DNA of 64,000 nt from Mesorhabditis belari (Eukaryota; Nematoda; Chromadorea; Rhabditida; Rhabditidae), in contig CAUEEP010000883.1 in the NCBI GenBank assembly GCA_958450365.1, positions 426,001 through 490,000 of the forward strand. Reading direction: 5' to 3'. The position numbers were made by a program, and so were the translations under genes. This document shows, in pieces, positions 10,580 to 20,202 of this stretch (position 1 is its first letter; the number at the start of each line of letters is the position of its first letter). The notes below the pieces were generated by a model. That model searched no databases, had not been told where the DNA came from, and saw only the letters and a program-made list of their open reading frames with translations.

Positions 10580-11163
10580 GAAATGTGGGGAGTGGGACAA
10601 ATGCGACCTTGTTTTTGCGCACCCGGACATTTGCGCACCTTTTTTTCCGCACCTTGCCCATTAGCGCACCTTTTTTCGCGTTTTTTTAGAGCTTAAGCTC
10701 TAAAAGCTCTAAAAAAGCTCTAAAAAGCTAATATTAACCAATTTCTATTCCAAAAGTTCTTTTTCTAGGTAATTTTAGGGTGTAGAATCGAAATTTTGAC
10801 ATATCAGAGCTTGTGGAAACAAACGGACGGAGTTATACAAAGAGAAAAATCAACAATTTTCTGTAATTTGATCTAGCCGTTTTGTCTTTTGGTTTCCACA
10901 TTGGTTTTGGTTGTTTTTGGTTGGGTTTTGTTGGTTCCACAAGCTCTGTTATGTCAAAATTTGAATTCGACACCCTCAAATTACCTAGAAAAACAACATT
11001 TGGAATAGAAATTTGGTTATTAGCTATATTAGCTTTTTAGAGCTTTTTTAAAACGCGAAAAAAGGTGCGCTAATGGGCAAGGTGCGGAAAAAAAGGTGCG
11101 CAAAGGTCCGGGTGCGCAAAAAAGGTGCGCAAAAAAAAGGTCGCATTTGTCCCGCTCCCCATT
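10580..11163. mobile_element. Fold-back element, GGACAAATGCGACC family, copy 1
   Basis: Both ends read GGGACAAATGCGACC...GCGCACC inward and mirror each other (right end GGTGCGCAAAAAAAAGGTCG...TTTGTCCC). Arms of about 150-200 bp are near-complementary; inside them lies a second inverted pair around 'CTCTAAAAAGCTAATATT'. No coding capacity. A sister copy lies at 19650-20037. Confidence 0.8.
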
Positions 11164-11450
11164 TTATTACCATGAATTTTACGATATAATTACAACCCAT
11201 CTACACCATTTGGCACTGTTTATAGCGAAAAATTGATATCACAAAGAATAGTGTCATTATATTAGAAAAAATACGATAATGGAATCTTAATGGTAATGGT
11301 AATGGACTCCTGGAATCTTTCAAATGATAAAAAAAGCCTCTAGAAAAGCGCTTAATACTCTACGGTATCTTGCAAGATGCGGAAATGAATGCATAGAAAA
11401 ATGTTTCACTTGATCTAGCGCTGATCTAGCTGTTTCACTTGATCATCCAG

Positions 11451-11812
11451 TTGTTTACACACAGTTTACTTTACAAAAGGATCACCCGTTGATTGTTTAC
11501 TATTAATGGATAATCTTTTCTTTCTATTAATCTTTCTGAACTAGTAATTACTTAAAAGAAATACATAAACAAGTCTCGTAAAATGAAATTTCATTGTTAG
11601 AAAGCTCCTGTAATGCATCGCTGTTGTTTACACACAGTTTACTTTGCAAAAGGATCACCGATTAATTGTTTACTATTAATGAATGATCTTTTTCTTTCTA
11701 TTAATCTTTCTATTAATCTTTCTGAACTAGTAATTACTTAAAAGAAATACATAAACAAGTCTCGTAAAATGAAATTTCATTGTTAGAAAGCTCCTGTAAT
11801 AAATCGCTGCCA
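11451..11812. repeat. Tandem duplication, period about 175 bp
   Basis: The block 'TTGTTTACACACAGTTTACT...AAGCTCCTGTAATGCATCGC' occurs twice in a row with few differences (a duplicated 'TATTAATCTTTC' in the second copy). Neither copy is coding. Confidence 0.85.
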
Positions 11813-12099
11813 AAAGCTAATTGAATTCCTTTTTCAAAGAAAACGATCGCCGATTTTTGGTATCACAAACTCGAAAAAATATTCTTCAACTTTGTGCTTT
11901 ATTTATTATTTATTTGTTTAGATGTTTTTAAATTCAATTTTTTAAGATTTTCGACAATTAAAGCAGTAAATAGATCGCCAAAGACAAGCCATTATACTAC
12001 ACAAGCTTAAAGGCTCAACAATTGCTATTTTTCGCCGAAAACCACCGTTATCTCGTTTTAACTCCGTACCTTTAGCAAGTCACCGTTTTCGGTGATTTT

Positions 12100-12230
12100 C
12101 TAAAAGGCACTAGCGGCACCGTAGTGCGTACGCGATGCTCCGCGTCGGGATCGTCCTATAAAAGGCGACGCCCTTTCTTTCTCATTACCTCACTTTTTTT
12201 TCGAGATAAGCCGTTTTCTCGCCGGTTTTG
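12100..12230 (+). promoter_or_regulatory. Possible TATA-type promoter region
   Basis: A locally GC-richer stretch contains CCTATAAAAGGCGACGCC at about 12156-12173, an excellent TATA-box context, followed by a pyrimidine-rich stretch (CCCTTTCTTTCTCATTACC). The downstream sequence is a tandem repeat and then a foldable segment, so any transcript would probably be non-coding or come from a transposon/LTR. Speculative. Confidence 0.25.
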
Positions 12231-12240
12231 AATAGCAACT

Positions 12241-12546
12241 ATTCTCAATCGTTCATCATGTTCTCTTCTACTTTCTACGTTCATCATGTTCTCTTCTACT
12301 TTCTACGTTACAGTTCTCTCTACTTTCTAGTATCATCTTCTACTTCTACGTTCAATTTCTCTTCTACTTCTACGTTACATGTTCTCTTCTACTCTACGTA
12401 CAGTTCTCTTCTACCACGTTCACAGTTCTCTCTACTTTCTACGTTCATCATGTTCTCTTCTACTTTCTACGTTCATCATGTTCTCTTCTACTTTCTACGT
12501 TCATCATGTTCTCTTCTACTTTCTACGTTCATCATGTTCTCTTCTA
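12241..12546. repeat. 27-28 bp minisatellite (GTTCTCTTCTACTTTCTAC core)
   Basis: Units of TTCATCATGTTCTCTTCTAC...TTTCTACG are repeated about ten times, regular at both ends and degenerate in the middle. The apparent ORF across it (12228-12617) is a by-product of the period being near a multiple of three. Confidence 0.9.
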
Positions 12547-12663
12547 GAACATCTACTCGTCATTTAAACGTTGTTTTCCTCAGAGGGGTCGACGTTTATA
12601 CCTTCATTTCGCTTTAGCAGAACAATTCTTTTTGTTGTGTTTTCTCTTTCGAGCGTAAAGCTT

Positions 12664-12790
12664 TTGGCTAATCGGGAATGAAATTGCCACGCTCAAGGTG
12701 GGGTAGATTTAGCTTGACGAGCCCTTTGGGTCGTAGCAAATCATTCCCGGGTGGGTGCCACCTTCAAGACCCATAAAAAATCTTTTTTCT
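12664..12790 (+). ncRNA. Foldable segment, candidate structured RNA
   Basis: GGGAATGA at 12674 pairs with TCATTCCC at 12741-12748. Inside the stem ACGAGCCC-TTT-GGGTCGT forms a hairpin with one bulged base, and CTCAAGGTGG can alternatively pair with CCACCTTCAAG downstream. A T-rich run (TCTTTTTTCTTT) follows, as a Pol III terminator might. It matches no snRNA, SRP, RNase P or SL RNA that I can recognise. It may equally be part of an LTR or other element. Confidence 0.2.
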
Positions 12791-13202
12791 TTAGAGGATG
12801 GATGTCGTGCCCCCGCCCGCGGGTTTCAAAAATTTTCAAAGCAAATTTTTTGGAACCAATTTGATGGCCAGAGCTTTGATTGAGATAAAGGTGGTTAAAA
12901 GAAATCTAAGAAATTTTGTTTTATGACTTTTTAGAGCTTTCTAGATCGATAGGTTTATAGTTTTATGGGTTTTATTACTTTTGAGAGAGTTTTATAGCTT
13001 TGTGCTTGGGAAGCTATTTGGATCTTATATCAATACAGATGTTATGAGCAATTCAAGCTATTAAAGGTTCTAAAAACAATTGTCTACTGCTAATTCCAGT
13101 TAACAGATGCATTCTCAAGGAGAAAAAGTTTTATTTTTTAAATCAAGCTTTCAAAAACGAATGATTAGGCAGAGTTTTATCAGGATAAAATTTGCTTGAG
13201 TC

Positions 13203-13537
13203 ATTTGTACTCGATTAATCGACGTTTTTCGCCGAGTAACGACGAGTAATCCTCTTTACACGTCGAGCAAATTGAATATCTTTACATTTTGAAGAGAATT
13301 TCCCACCAAATCAGTTACCGTATTTGCTCTAATAGTAGTGAACCCTGGCGAGCCGAGTTGGTGACTATTTTACGGTTTCCAAGCTTTCGCAGAAGCTCAA
13401 CTCTCTAATCCCCCACAAGATCTCATCGTCAGCTACATTTTCCGACCCCACATCGATAGGTTCTGATAAGCGGTTCTCGAGATTTCGAGGAATTTAGGTG
13501 ACGCACATGGTGCACTACTATTAGAGAAAATACGGTA
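13203..13537. mobile_element. MITE family A copy plus flank, inverted relative to 900-1236
   Basis: The element runs from TACCGTATTTGCTCTAATAG at 13316 to TTAGAGAAAATACGGTA at 13537. The 113 bp to its left are the reverse complement of 1114-1236, showing that the flank moved with it. Confidence 0.85.
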
Positions 13538-13966
13538 TGTGTGTATGGAATGTTGGACTTGTCTGGATTGATGGATTGATCTGGATTGATGGATTGATCT
13601 AGATCAATGGATTTATGTACTTTTTTGGAAAAAGAAGCTAATTGTTGGAGATCTTTCACCCACACATCGACCAATCTAGCTCAGCTTTGATAATAGACTT
13701 TGTTTCATGATTTTTCTTTTCTCAAATGCTTCCTTGTTAGCCTAATTTTCTACTTTTATCCCATTCTTGAAACTTCGATTCTCGAATCGAAAGCTCTTGT
13801 CCTCCCCAAATGGATCAAATTTATAGATTTGTGCGAACAGATGTGAATCTTTTGAGTGAAAATCTTTTTGCTCTCTTTTATGAGAGGATTTCAGTAGAAT
13901 TGCGGGTTTAAAGAGGGGGGAAATTGAAGAGAAAGTGAACGCGATGAGGGGAAACGAGTTCCTGAT

Positions 13967-14179
13967 CACCGTATTTTCTCTAATAGTATTGCGAGCGGAG
14001 TTGGTGACTATTTTACGACTTTCAAAGTTTTCCCAGAAGTCCAACACTCAAATCCCCCACTAGATCTCATCGTCAGCTACATTCCCCGACCCACATCGAT
14101 AGGTTCTAATAAGCGCTTTTCGAGATTTCAAGGAATTTAGGCAACGCTTAGGGTGCACTAGTATTAGAGAAAATACGGT
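13967..14179. mobile_element. MITE family A copy
   Basis: Starts ACCGTATTTTCTCTAATAGT and ends ACTAGTATTAGAGAAAATAC-GGTA, with the family's internal motifs in reverse order relative to the copy at 900. It lies in the spacer between the two long inverted arms. Confidence 0.85.
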
Positions 14180-14329
14180 ATATGTTTTGTTTTTGTGAAC
14201 CTGAGCCAATTGCGCGTAGAGTGTTCGGGTTCTCGCCAAAACGAGTACATTTTGTGACTACGCGACTATACGGGTCGGGAGCGCTACTATTAGGGGTATT
14301 ACGTTAGTAGAAATGTTAAGCTTGTTATA

Positions 14330-15490
14330 AAGAAAAATTCAATGTTTTTTCATCATGTGGTACCTTTATTTTCAAAGGGATCCGAAAAAAAGGCATCGAA
14401 AATCATGAAAATTTCCTGTCCGTATGCTTAATGTCCTAATTTCCGATTCCTAATGTAATTCCCATGGAGATGGATGACATTAGGAATCGGAAATGAGGAC
14501 ATTAGACATATGGGAAGGACATTAAGATACTATTAGGAAAAACACGATATTTTGAAGTCTTTCTTCATGTACTCAAAACTGAAACACGCAATTTTTCAAA
14601 GAAAAAACCTTTAAAAGTTGATCTCATTTCAGAAAAAGGCGTCGAAAATGTCCTTCCCAAATGACTAATATTCTAATTTCTAGAGGAAATACTCTAGAAA
14701 TTAGTTTATTCTCTAATTTCTAGAGAATAGACTCTAGAAATTTATGCAAATTCTCATCCCAAATTTCTAAAGCATTCCAGAAAAAAGAAAAGAAGAAATT
14801 TGAAAATTTCAGATATCAGAATTTCAGAATTCGGAAAGGTTTGTTTCACTAAATGAATGTTCCAAATTTTTCTTCTAGAAATCCATCCATCTGCTTGTAA
14901 TTAGTTGTAATCACTACCGTAATACCTCTAATAATAGCGCCCCCCCCATAATGACGGTCGGAGCGTCGCGTAGTCTAACCTTAAACGCATTTTCTCGGCA
15001 CCCGTTTATGCTACTGTGTGCGCTTAAATATCAAATGAAAGCTGAAATTCAGGGCTATTTTTTGATACAAAACATGTATTTTTAGAAATTCTGAGTGTTT
15101 AGAAAAAAAATGATTTAGTAAAAGTTTTTTTGCGATACGGGGCGGGAGCGCTACTATTTAATATGTCATTTGCATGTAAAAGGGTAATGAGGGCACAAAT
15201 CCGATTGTAGATTCGGATTCCTCACCCCCGAAAAAGCCGTGAGTACAAATTTTCAGCTTTCCAACTAACGGTGTAATTTTACGTTAACATAATTTGTCTT
15301 GTCGCGTAGGCGTCAGACGGAAAGATTTTTTATTTTTTTTATTTGGTAAGATATTTGTTTGATTTCTATAGCACTAATTATAAATGGTCTTGGCTTGCGT
15401 GGAAAATTGATTCAAAATCTATTTTCTCTATAATGACGGTCGGAGCGTCGCGTAGTCTGACTTTAAACGCATTTTTCTCGGCACACGTTT
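14330..15490. repeat. Right arm of long inverted repeat
   Basis: Reverse complement of 9061-10226. It carries the same internal hairpin (14425-14520) and the same AT-rich piece with 'CTAGAGGAAATACTCTAGAA'. At its outer end the right arm continues into an intact family C element up to 15660, whereas the left arm is cut there, so the right arm is the more complete copy. Confidence 0.85.
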
Positions 15491-15660
15491 AAGCTACAGT
15501 GTGCGCTTAAATATCAAATGAAAGCTGAAATTCAAGGCTATTTTTTGATACAAAACATGTATTTTTAGAAATGATGAGTGCTTAGAAAAAAATGATTTAG
15601 TAAAAATTTTTTGCGACTACGCGGCTATACGGGGGGCGCGACTATTAGAGGCATTACGGT
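14915..15660. mobile_element. Fold-back MITE family C, full-length copy
   Basis: Terminal repeats are TACCGTAATACCTCTAATAA...GCGCCCCCCC and GGGGGGCGCGACTATTAGAG...TTACGGTA. Subterminal repeats contain 'GTCGCGTAGTCT' plus 'CGCTTAAATATCAAATG', and are present at both ends in the same orientation (14970-15060 and 15450-15530). The internal motif is shared with families B and D, implying common descent. No transposase. Confidence 0.8.
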
Positions 15661-16507
15661 AGCTTTCTATCCAAAGAAAAATCAATTCTCTGTCACATTT
15701 TAAGTAAAATTTCGCGTAAAATCCATCTTTAGAAATTATGTGTGCTTAGAAAAAAAAATGATTTTACTAATAACCATAGCATAACTAAAACCAAAGAATG
15801 CTTTTTTATAAACAAAAATTTGAAACATTCATTTTTGAAAGGAATTTTTTGAGCTCAAATTGATTATTAGGACATTTATTGGTGAAAAAAAACTCAACTA
15901 AACAACTTTCCCATTTATTTAATCAATTTCCCGATTGGTTCATTAATTTTAGGGCATCATTTGCTTTCCTAGACTAAAAATTTGAAACATTCGCCTTTAA
16001 AAGCATATCAAATACTTCGATTTTATGAATTTTGTTAGAATTTTTGCTGTTTGCTCTCAAAATTGCATATTTTTTACTCAAGGAAACTTGTATCCTTTTC
16101 ACTCATTCTTTTCTATGGCATGTTTCCTCTTTTCGATCAAAAATCTGACATCTACAAAGTCTTTTGAATGTCGAAAAAAGAAAAACAAGCGTTCCTTTAT
16201 CCATTTTTCCGAAATTCCGAAAATATTTCGAATTTCAAAGACTACGCGTGTTTTTGACATGTTGAAACATACGAATTTCGTGGTTTTTGAGGCTTTTTGA
16301 GGCTTTTTGATACTAAACTACTCAATTCTTTTTTCCCCTTTGAATACCAATTAGATTTTGAGTGCAAATCGTCTGTGTTCTTTCTTTTTCCCCAAAAAAA
16401 GATCTCTGAAAGATCTGTCTCTCGAAATTCTTTTATATATTTACGACAAGTTTCTTTTTTTCTTGGAAAATTAGCTTCGAAAAATGATCATTGATGGTCA
16501 GATAAAA
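15661..16507. other. Gene-free stretch
   Basis: Two adjacent ORFs of 91 and 65 codons (16025-16494) are rich in Phe, Ser and Lys, as expected from TTT/AAA-biased DNA. I see no splice acceptors, homologous motifs or start context to support them. Confidence 0.4.
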
Positions 16508-17155
16508 GCTTGAACTTGAATGAACTGTCTTGAATGAACTGTCTTGAATGAACTGTCTTGAATGAACTGTCTTGAATGAGCTGGCTTGAATGAGCTGGCT
16601 TGAATGAGCTGGCTTGAATGAGCTGGCTTGAATGAGCTGGCTTGAATGAGCTGGCTTGAATGAGCTGGCTTGAATGAGCTGGCTTGAATGAGCTGGCTTG
16701 AATGAGCTGGCTTGAATGAGCTGTCTTGAATGAGCTGGCTTGAATGAGCTGGCTTGAATGAGCTGGCTTGAATGAGCTGGCTTGAATGAGCTGTCTTGAA
16801 TGAGCTGGCTTGAATGAGCTGGCTTGAATGAGCTGGCTTGAATGAGCTGGCTTGAATGAGCTGGCTTGAATGAGCTGGCTTGAATGAGCTAGCTTGAATG
16901 AACTGGCTTGAATGAACTGGCTTGAATGAGCTGGCTTGAATGAACTGGCTTGAATGAACTGGCTTGAATGAGCTGGCTTGAATGAGCTGGCTTGAATGAG
17001 CTAGCTTGAATGAACTGGCTTGAATGAACTGGCTTGAATGAACTGGCTTGAATGAACTGGCTTGAATGAACTGGCTTGAATGAACTGGCTTGAATGAACT
17101 GGCTTGAATGAACTGACTTCTTCATGCTTTCTTGTCTTGAATGAACTGTCTTGAA
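16508..17155. repeat. 14-bp minisatellite (CTTGAATGAGCTGG)n
   Basis: About 45 tandem copies, with an A/G polymorphism (GAGCTGG or GAACTGG) and a T variant (CTGTC) distributed in blocks. This is the longest array in the window. The minus-strand ORF across it is an artefact. Confidence 0.95.
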
Positions 17156-17561
17156 TTGCATATTGACTTCAATTTTAACTCTAGCATTACTCTGTGAAAA
17201 GATGGCGATTTTTCTAGAATTACTTGCTCGTTAACTACGAATTTTTACTGAATACTTTACCTTGATTTTACTTTACGAAGAAAACTGGAAATGGGATTAC
17301 AGATTACAGAAACCAAGAATTATTCCTTCTGACTTTCCCATATCGATTTCGAAACATTAATATTTGAATCCCAAGACTGAGTATATCCCTTTGTATCAAT
17401 CCGTTTCCTAAACGGCACTAATTTCAGCCAAAACTACTGTAATCCCATTGCCAGTTTTCCGAAAAATTTAGTTTACAATCTCATTCATGTGTATAAATCT
17501 TAAATCTAGCGCTTAAATCTTAAATACTTTATTTCAGTTTCTGAATAAAGTATCTATATAC

Positions 17562-17792
17562 ACATAAACACGAAAAGCAACACGATATAATGTATGTAAT
17601 ATTTGGATTTGGACTGCCAGAATTTGGAATCGACTCCCCAGAGTTTTGAGAGAGTCCAATGGTCTTAAAGCCTTTAAATCTATAGATGATCTTAATCTTG
17701 AAGCTCTAGTGGATCCTTGACGTTATCTGTGCTACCCATTACATACATTATATCGTGTTGCTTTTTATCGGCCCTTTTCGTGCTTATGTGTA
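17562..17792 (+). mobile_element. LINE ORF2 C-terminal fragment between inverted repeats
   Basis: From 17601 an open frame reads IWTARIWNRLPRVLRE...KAFKSIDDLNLE and stops at 17718-17720. 'RIWNRLP...LK.FK' is the usual C-terminal signature of non-LTR retrotransposon reverse transcriptase proteins. The fragment is bracketed by an inverted repeat: 'AGCAACACGATATAATGTAT' at 17577-17596 and its complement at 17742-17765, extended outwards by the GTGTATGTG-like sequence. Flanking 17497-17556 and 17808-17875 are direct repeats ('AAATCTAGCGC', 'CTGAATAAAGTAT'). Confidence 0.6.
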
Positions 17793-17879
17793 TGAATTGA
17801 TGTGTTTTAATCTTAAATTCTTAATCTTTTAATCTTAAATCTAGCGCACTTTATCTCAGGTGCTGAATAAAGTATATAA

Positions 17880-18745
17880 ATCTATATAAATATATATAAA
17901 TATATATAAATCTATATAAATATATATAAATATATATAAATCTATATAAATCTATATAAATATATATAAATATATATAAATCTATATAAATCTATATAAA
18001 TATTAGGTTGATTCCGTGATTTTCCGCTTGTATCACTTTAAAATAGAGTAGGCTTAGCGTAAGCTTTGCTAATCGTAACTGTCTAAATTGTTACTGGCAA
18101 TTGAGACTTCTAAATTGCTACTTCTAAATTACTACTTCTATTAGGTTGATGCATAAGTCTTTTCGTTTTTTTCGTACTTCTGTTAAAAAGTAACAAATTC
18201 ACCAATTAATCTATAGTTTGCTCTATAAAGAAAGTGTTTTTTTTGTTCAATTTGCATCTTTTTAAATGAATTTCGGTTCACTTTCAAGCAAATTCGAGAG
18301 TGAAAAACGCCTTTTTCGTAAAAATCTATAAAAAACTCTACGGAAAAATTGGCTGAATGAATTTCTCTGAAATTTTGGGCGAAATATCAAACGTTTTTTT
18401 CTCTATCTTTTATCTATTGACACGAAGATAGGTTTTCTTTAGCTAAGGTGTCTAAACCGCATCATCGAGTTAGCCCTTTTTGACTACCCGACTTCATACT
18501 CTCAAGAAAATCCAGGCATATAATCCAGGTTATTTTTAAACCCGTTTTAATGTTATTTTGCAGAAAAATAATTGCTTTTTCTAATGAAATCAACCGTAGT
18601 TTAATTGGTGCATTTGTTGGCTTGAAACGGCAGACGAAAAGGAACAAAAACACTTATGCATCAACCTAATAAATCTATATAAATATATATAAATTTATAT
18701 AAATTTATATAAATCTATATAAATATATATAAATCTATATAAATC
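17880..18745. repeat. TCTATATAAATATATATAAA array split by insertions
   Basis: A 20-bp A/T tandem repeat occupies 17880-18002 and resumes at 18670-18745. The interruption consists of a solo mariner-like end (TTAGGTTGATTCCGTGATTT at 18004) and the complete mariner MITE at 18141-18669. Confidence 0.85.
18141..18669. mobile_element. Mariner-type MITE, 529 bp, TA target duplication
   Basis: Begins TTAGGTTGATGCATAAGT and ends ACTTATGCATCAACCTAA, flanked on both sides by TA, the target-site duplication of the Tc1/mariner superfamily. There is no recognisable transposase reading frame, so it is non-autonomous. Confidence 0.85.
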
Positions 18746-19649
18746 TACTCAAGAAATTTCTTTTTTTCGATCTACTTTAGATCGAGATTGACCCCCGGGG
18801 AGCCTTTTCTCTTTCCCCAACCCAACTAGTTCTTTGAACTCTTAGCCATCTAAGGTTAAATCTCGACTTCTTCATTTCTATCTCACTCGAGAATAAACCT
18901 ATTAAAAAAAAAAGAGGAACAAGCTTAGCAGTGTGAATCCTCTTGTTTGTCTTTCTCCGTTTCTTTTTTGAGTTCATTCTAAAAAATTTTAGTGTTTTTC
19001 CTACGGATTCTGATCTGAAATTTGGGGAATTTTAATTGAGAAACAATTTTTATTGAAAAGAAAAGAACCTTGATAATGCTTGAGTCAAGTTTTTAGGTTT
19101 TAAGAAAAATTGAAACTCTGATTTTACTCATCAAAATTTCTTCCAGATTTCAACGTTTTTTTTTTCTTTTTTTCTTTCTTTCTTTGACTTATATTGGGCA
19201 AATTTAACAATTTTTTTCGGTGTTTTCATACTTTTAAACATAAAAGATAAATAAAAGACCCTAATCTAGGTAAAATACATGAGAAAAATCAGAAAAGAAA
19301 AATCTTTTATAACGTCAAAAATCGTAGAACCTCGATCTCGATTTTTCGAAAAATCCAATTTCTTTTCTTTTCTCAAATCTTCGCATTTAAAGGGTAGTTA
19401 TTTGTATTCCAATTTTGAATCTACCGAAAAGTTCTCAGCGTTTTCTTTCTTTCTTTTTGGAGTGCTCAGTTTGGAGAAAAAATATCCAAAAAATCGTTTG
19501 CCTGAGAAAATCGAGCACATTTTAATTAACAAAGACGATTTTTAGCGATTTTTTTTGTCATCAACTGAGCATTGTATAAATCAAAAGCTCATTAGAAGAT
19601 GGAAATTGGTTTTTAAATTTGATTCTTCTGGTTTCTTTGATTCTTTTTT
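18746..19649. other. Gene-free stretch
   Basis: A T/A-rich segment with a pyrimidine run near 19160. The ORFs at 18777-18977 (-) and 19279-19545 (+) lack splice context and recognisable motifs. Confidence 0.4.
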
Positions 19650-20037
19650 GACAAATGCGACCTTTTTTTGCGCACCCGGCCAAAAGCGCACCTTTTTTTG
19701 GAACCTTTCGCTGGAAAAGGCCTTAGGAAAGGCCATAGAGCATCAAAAATGTTTCCATGCCAGGGAATCGTATGCGTAGATTCCGAATTTCGACAAATCA
19801 AACCTCGCTGGCACGTTAAATTTGGGCTAAAAGGCAAAAACTGCGGAAAAGCGTTAAGTTGCGTAGTTTTTGCCTTTTAGCCCAAATTTGACGTGTCAGC
19901 GAGGTCTGATTTGTCGAAATTCGGAATCTACGCATACGATTCCCTGGCATGGAAACATTTTTGATGCTCTACGACCTTTCCTAAGGCATTTTCCAGCACC
20001 TTTTCCAGGTGCGCAAAAAAAAGGTCGCATTTGTCCC
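19650..20037. mobile_element. Fold-back element, GGACAAATGCGACC family, copy 2
   Basis: A nearly perfect palindrome of about 390 bp, whose centre is 'AAAACTGCGGAAAAGCGTTA' around 19850. The ends GACAAATGCGACC...TTGCGCACC mirror GGTGCGC...GGTCGCATTTGTCCC. The ends match the copy at 10580-11163 but the interior is different. It ends 166 bp before the chemoreceptor start codon, so it may lie in that promoter. Confidence 0.85.
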
Positions 20038-20202
20038 ACCCCCGTTTTAACAAATTCAACGCTTGAGCTTTTCTCTAATGTTTAATAACGTTTAATTTCA
20101 CTTTGATACACTGTTTTCACTTGTTTTCAAATTAAATTCTTTATATTTTTGATATTATTGTTTTAATCCTCCCTATCTTATCACTTTGAGATTTTTCAGA
20201 GA

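Noticed and set aside
12228..12617. 129-codon ORF rich in Ser/Phe/Leu
   Set aside because: It follows the 27-28 bp minisatellite and degenerates where the repeat does.
16889..17161. 90-codon minus-strand ORF of HSSQFIQASSFKPV repeats
   Set aside because: A product of the 14-bp minisatellite read over a 42-bp super-period; no flanking coding sequence.
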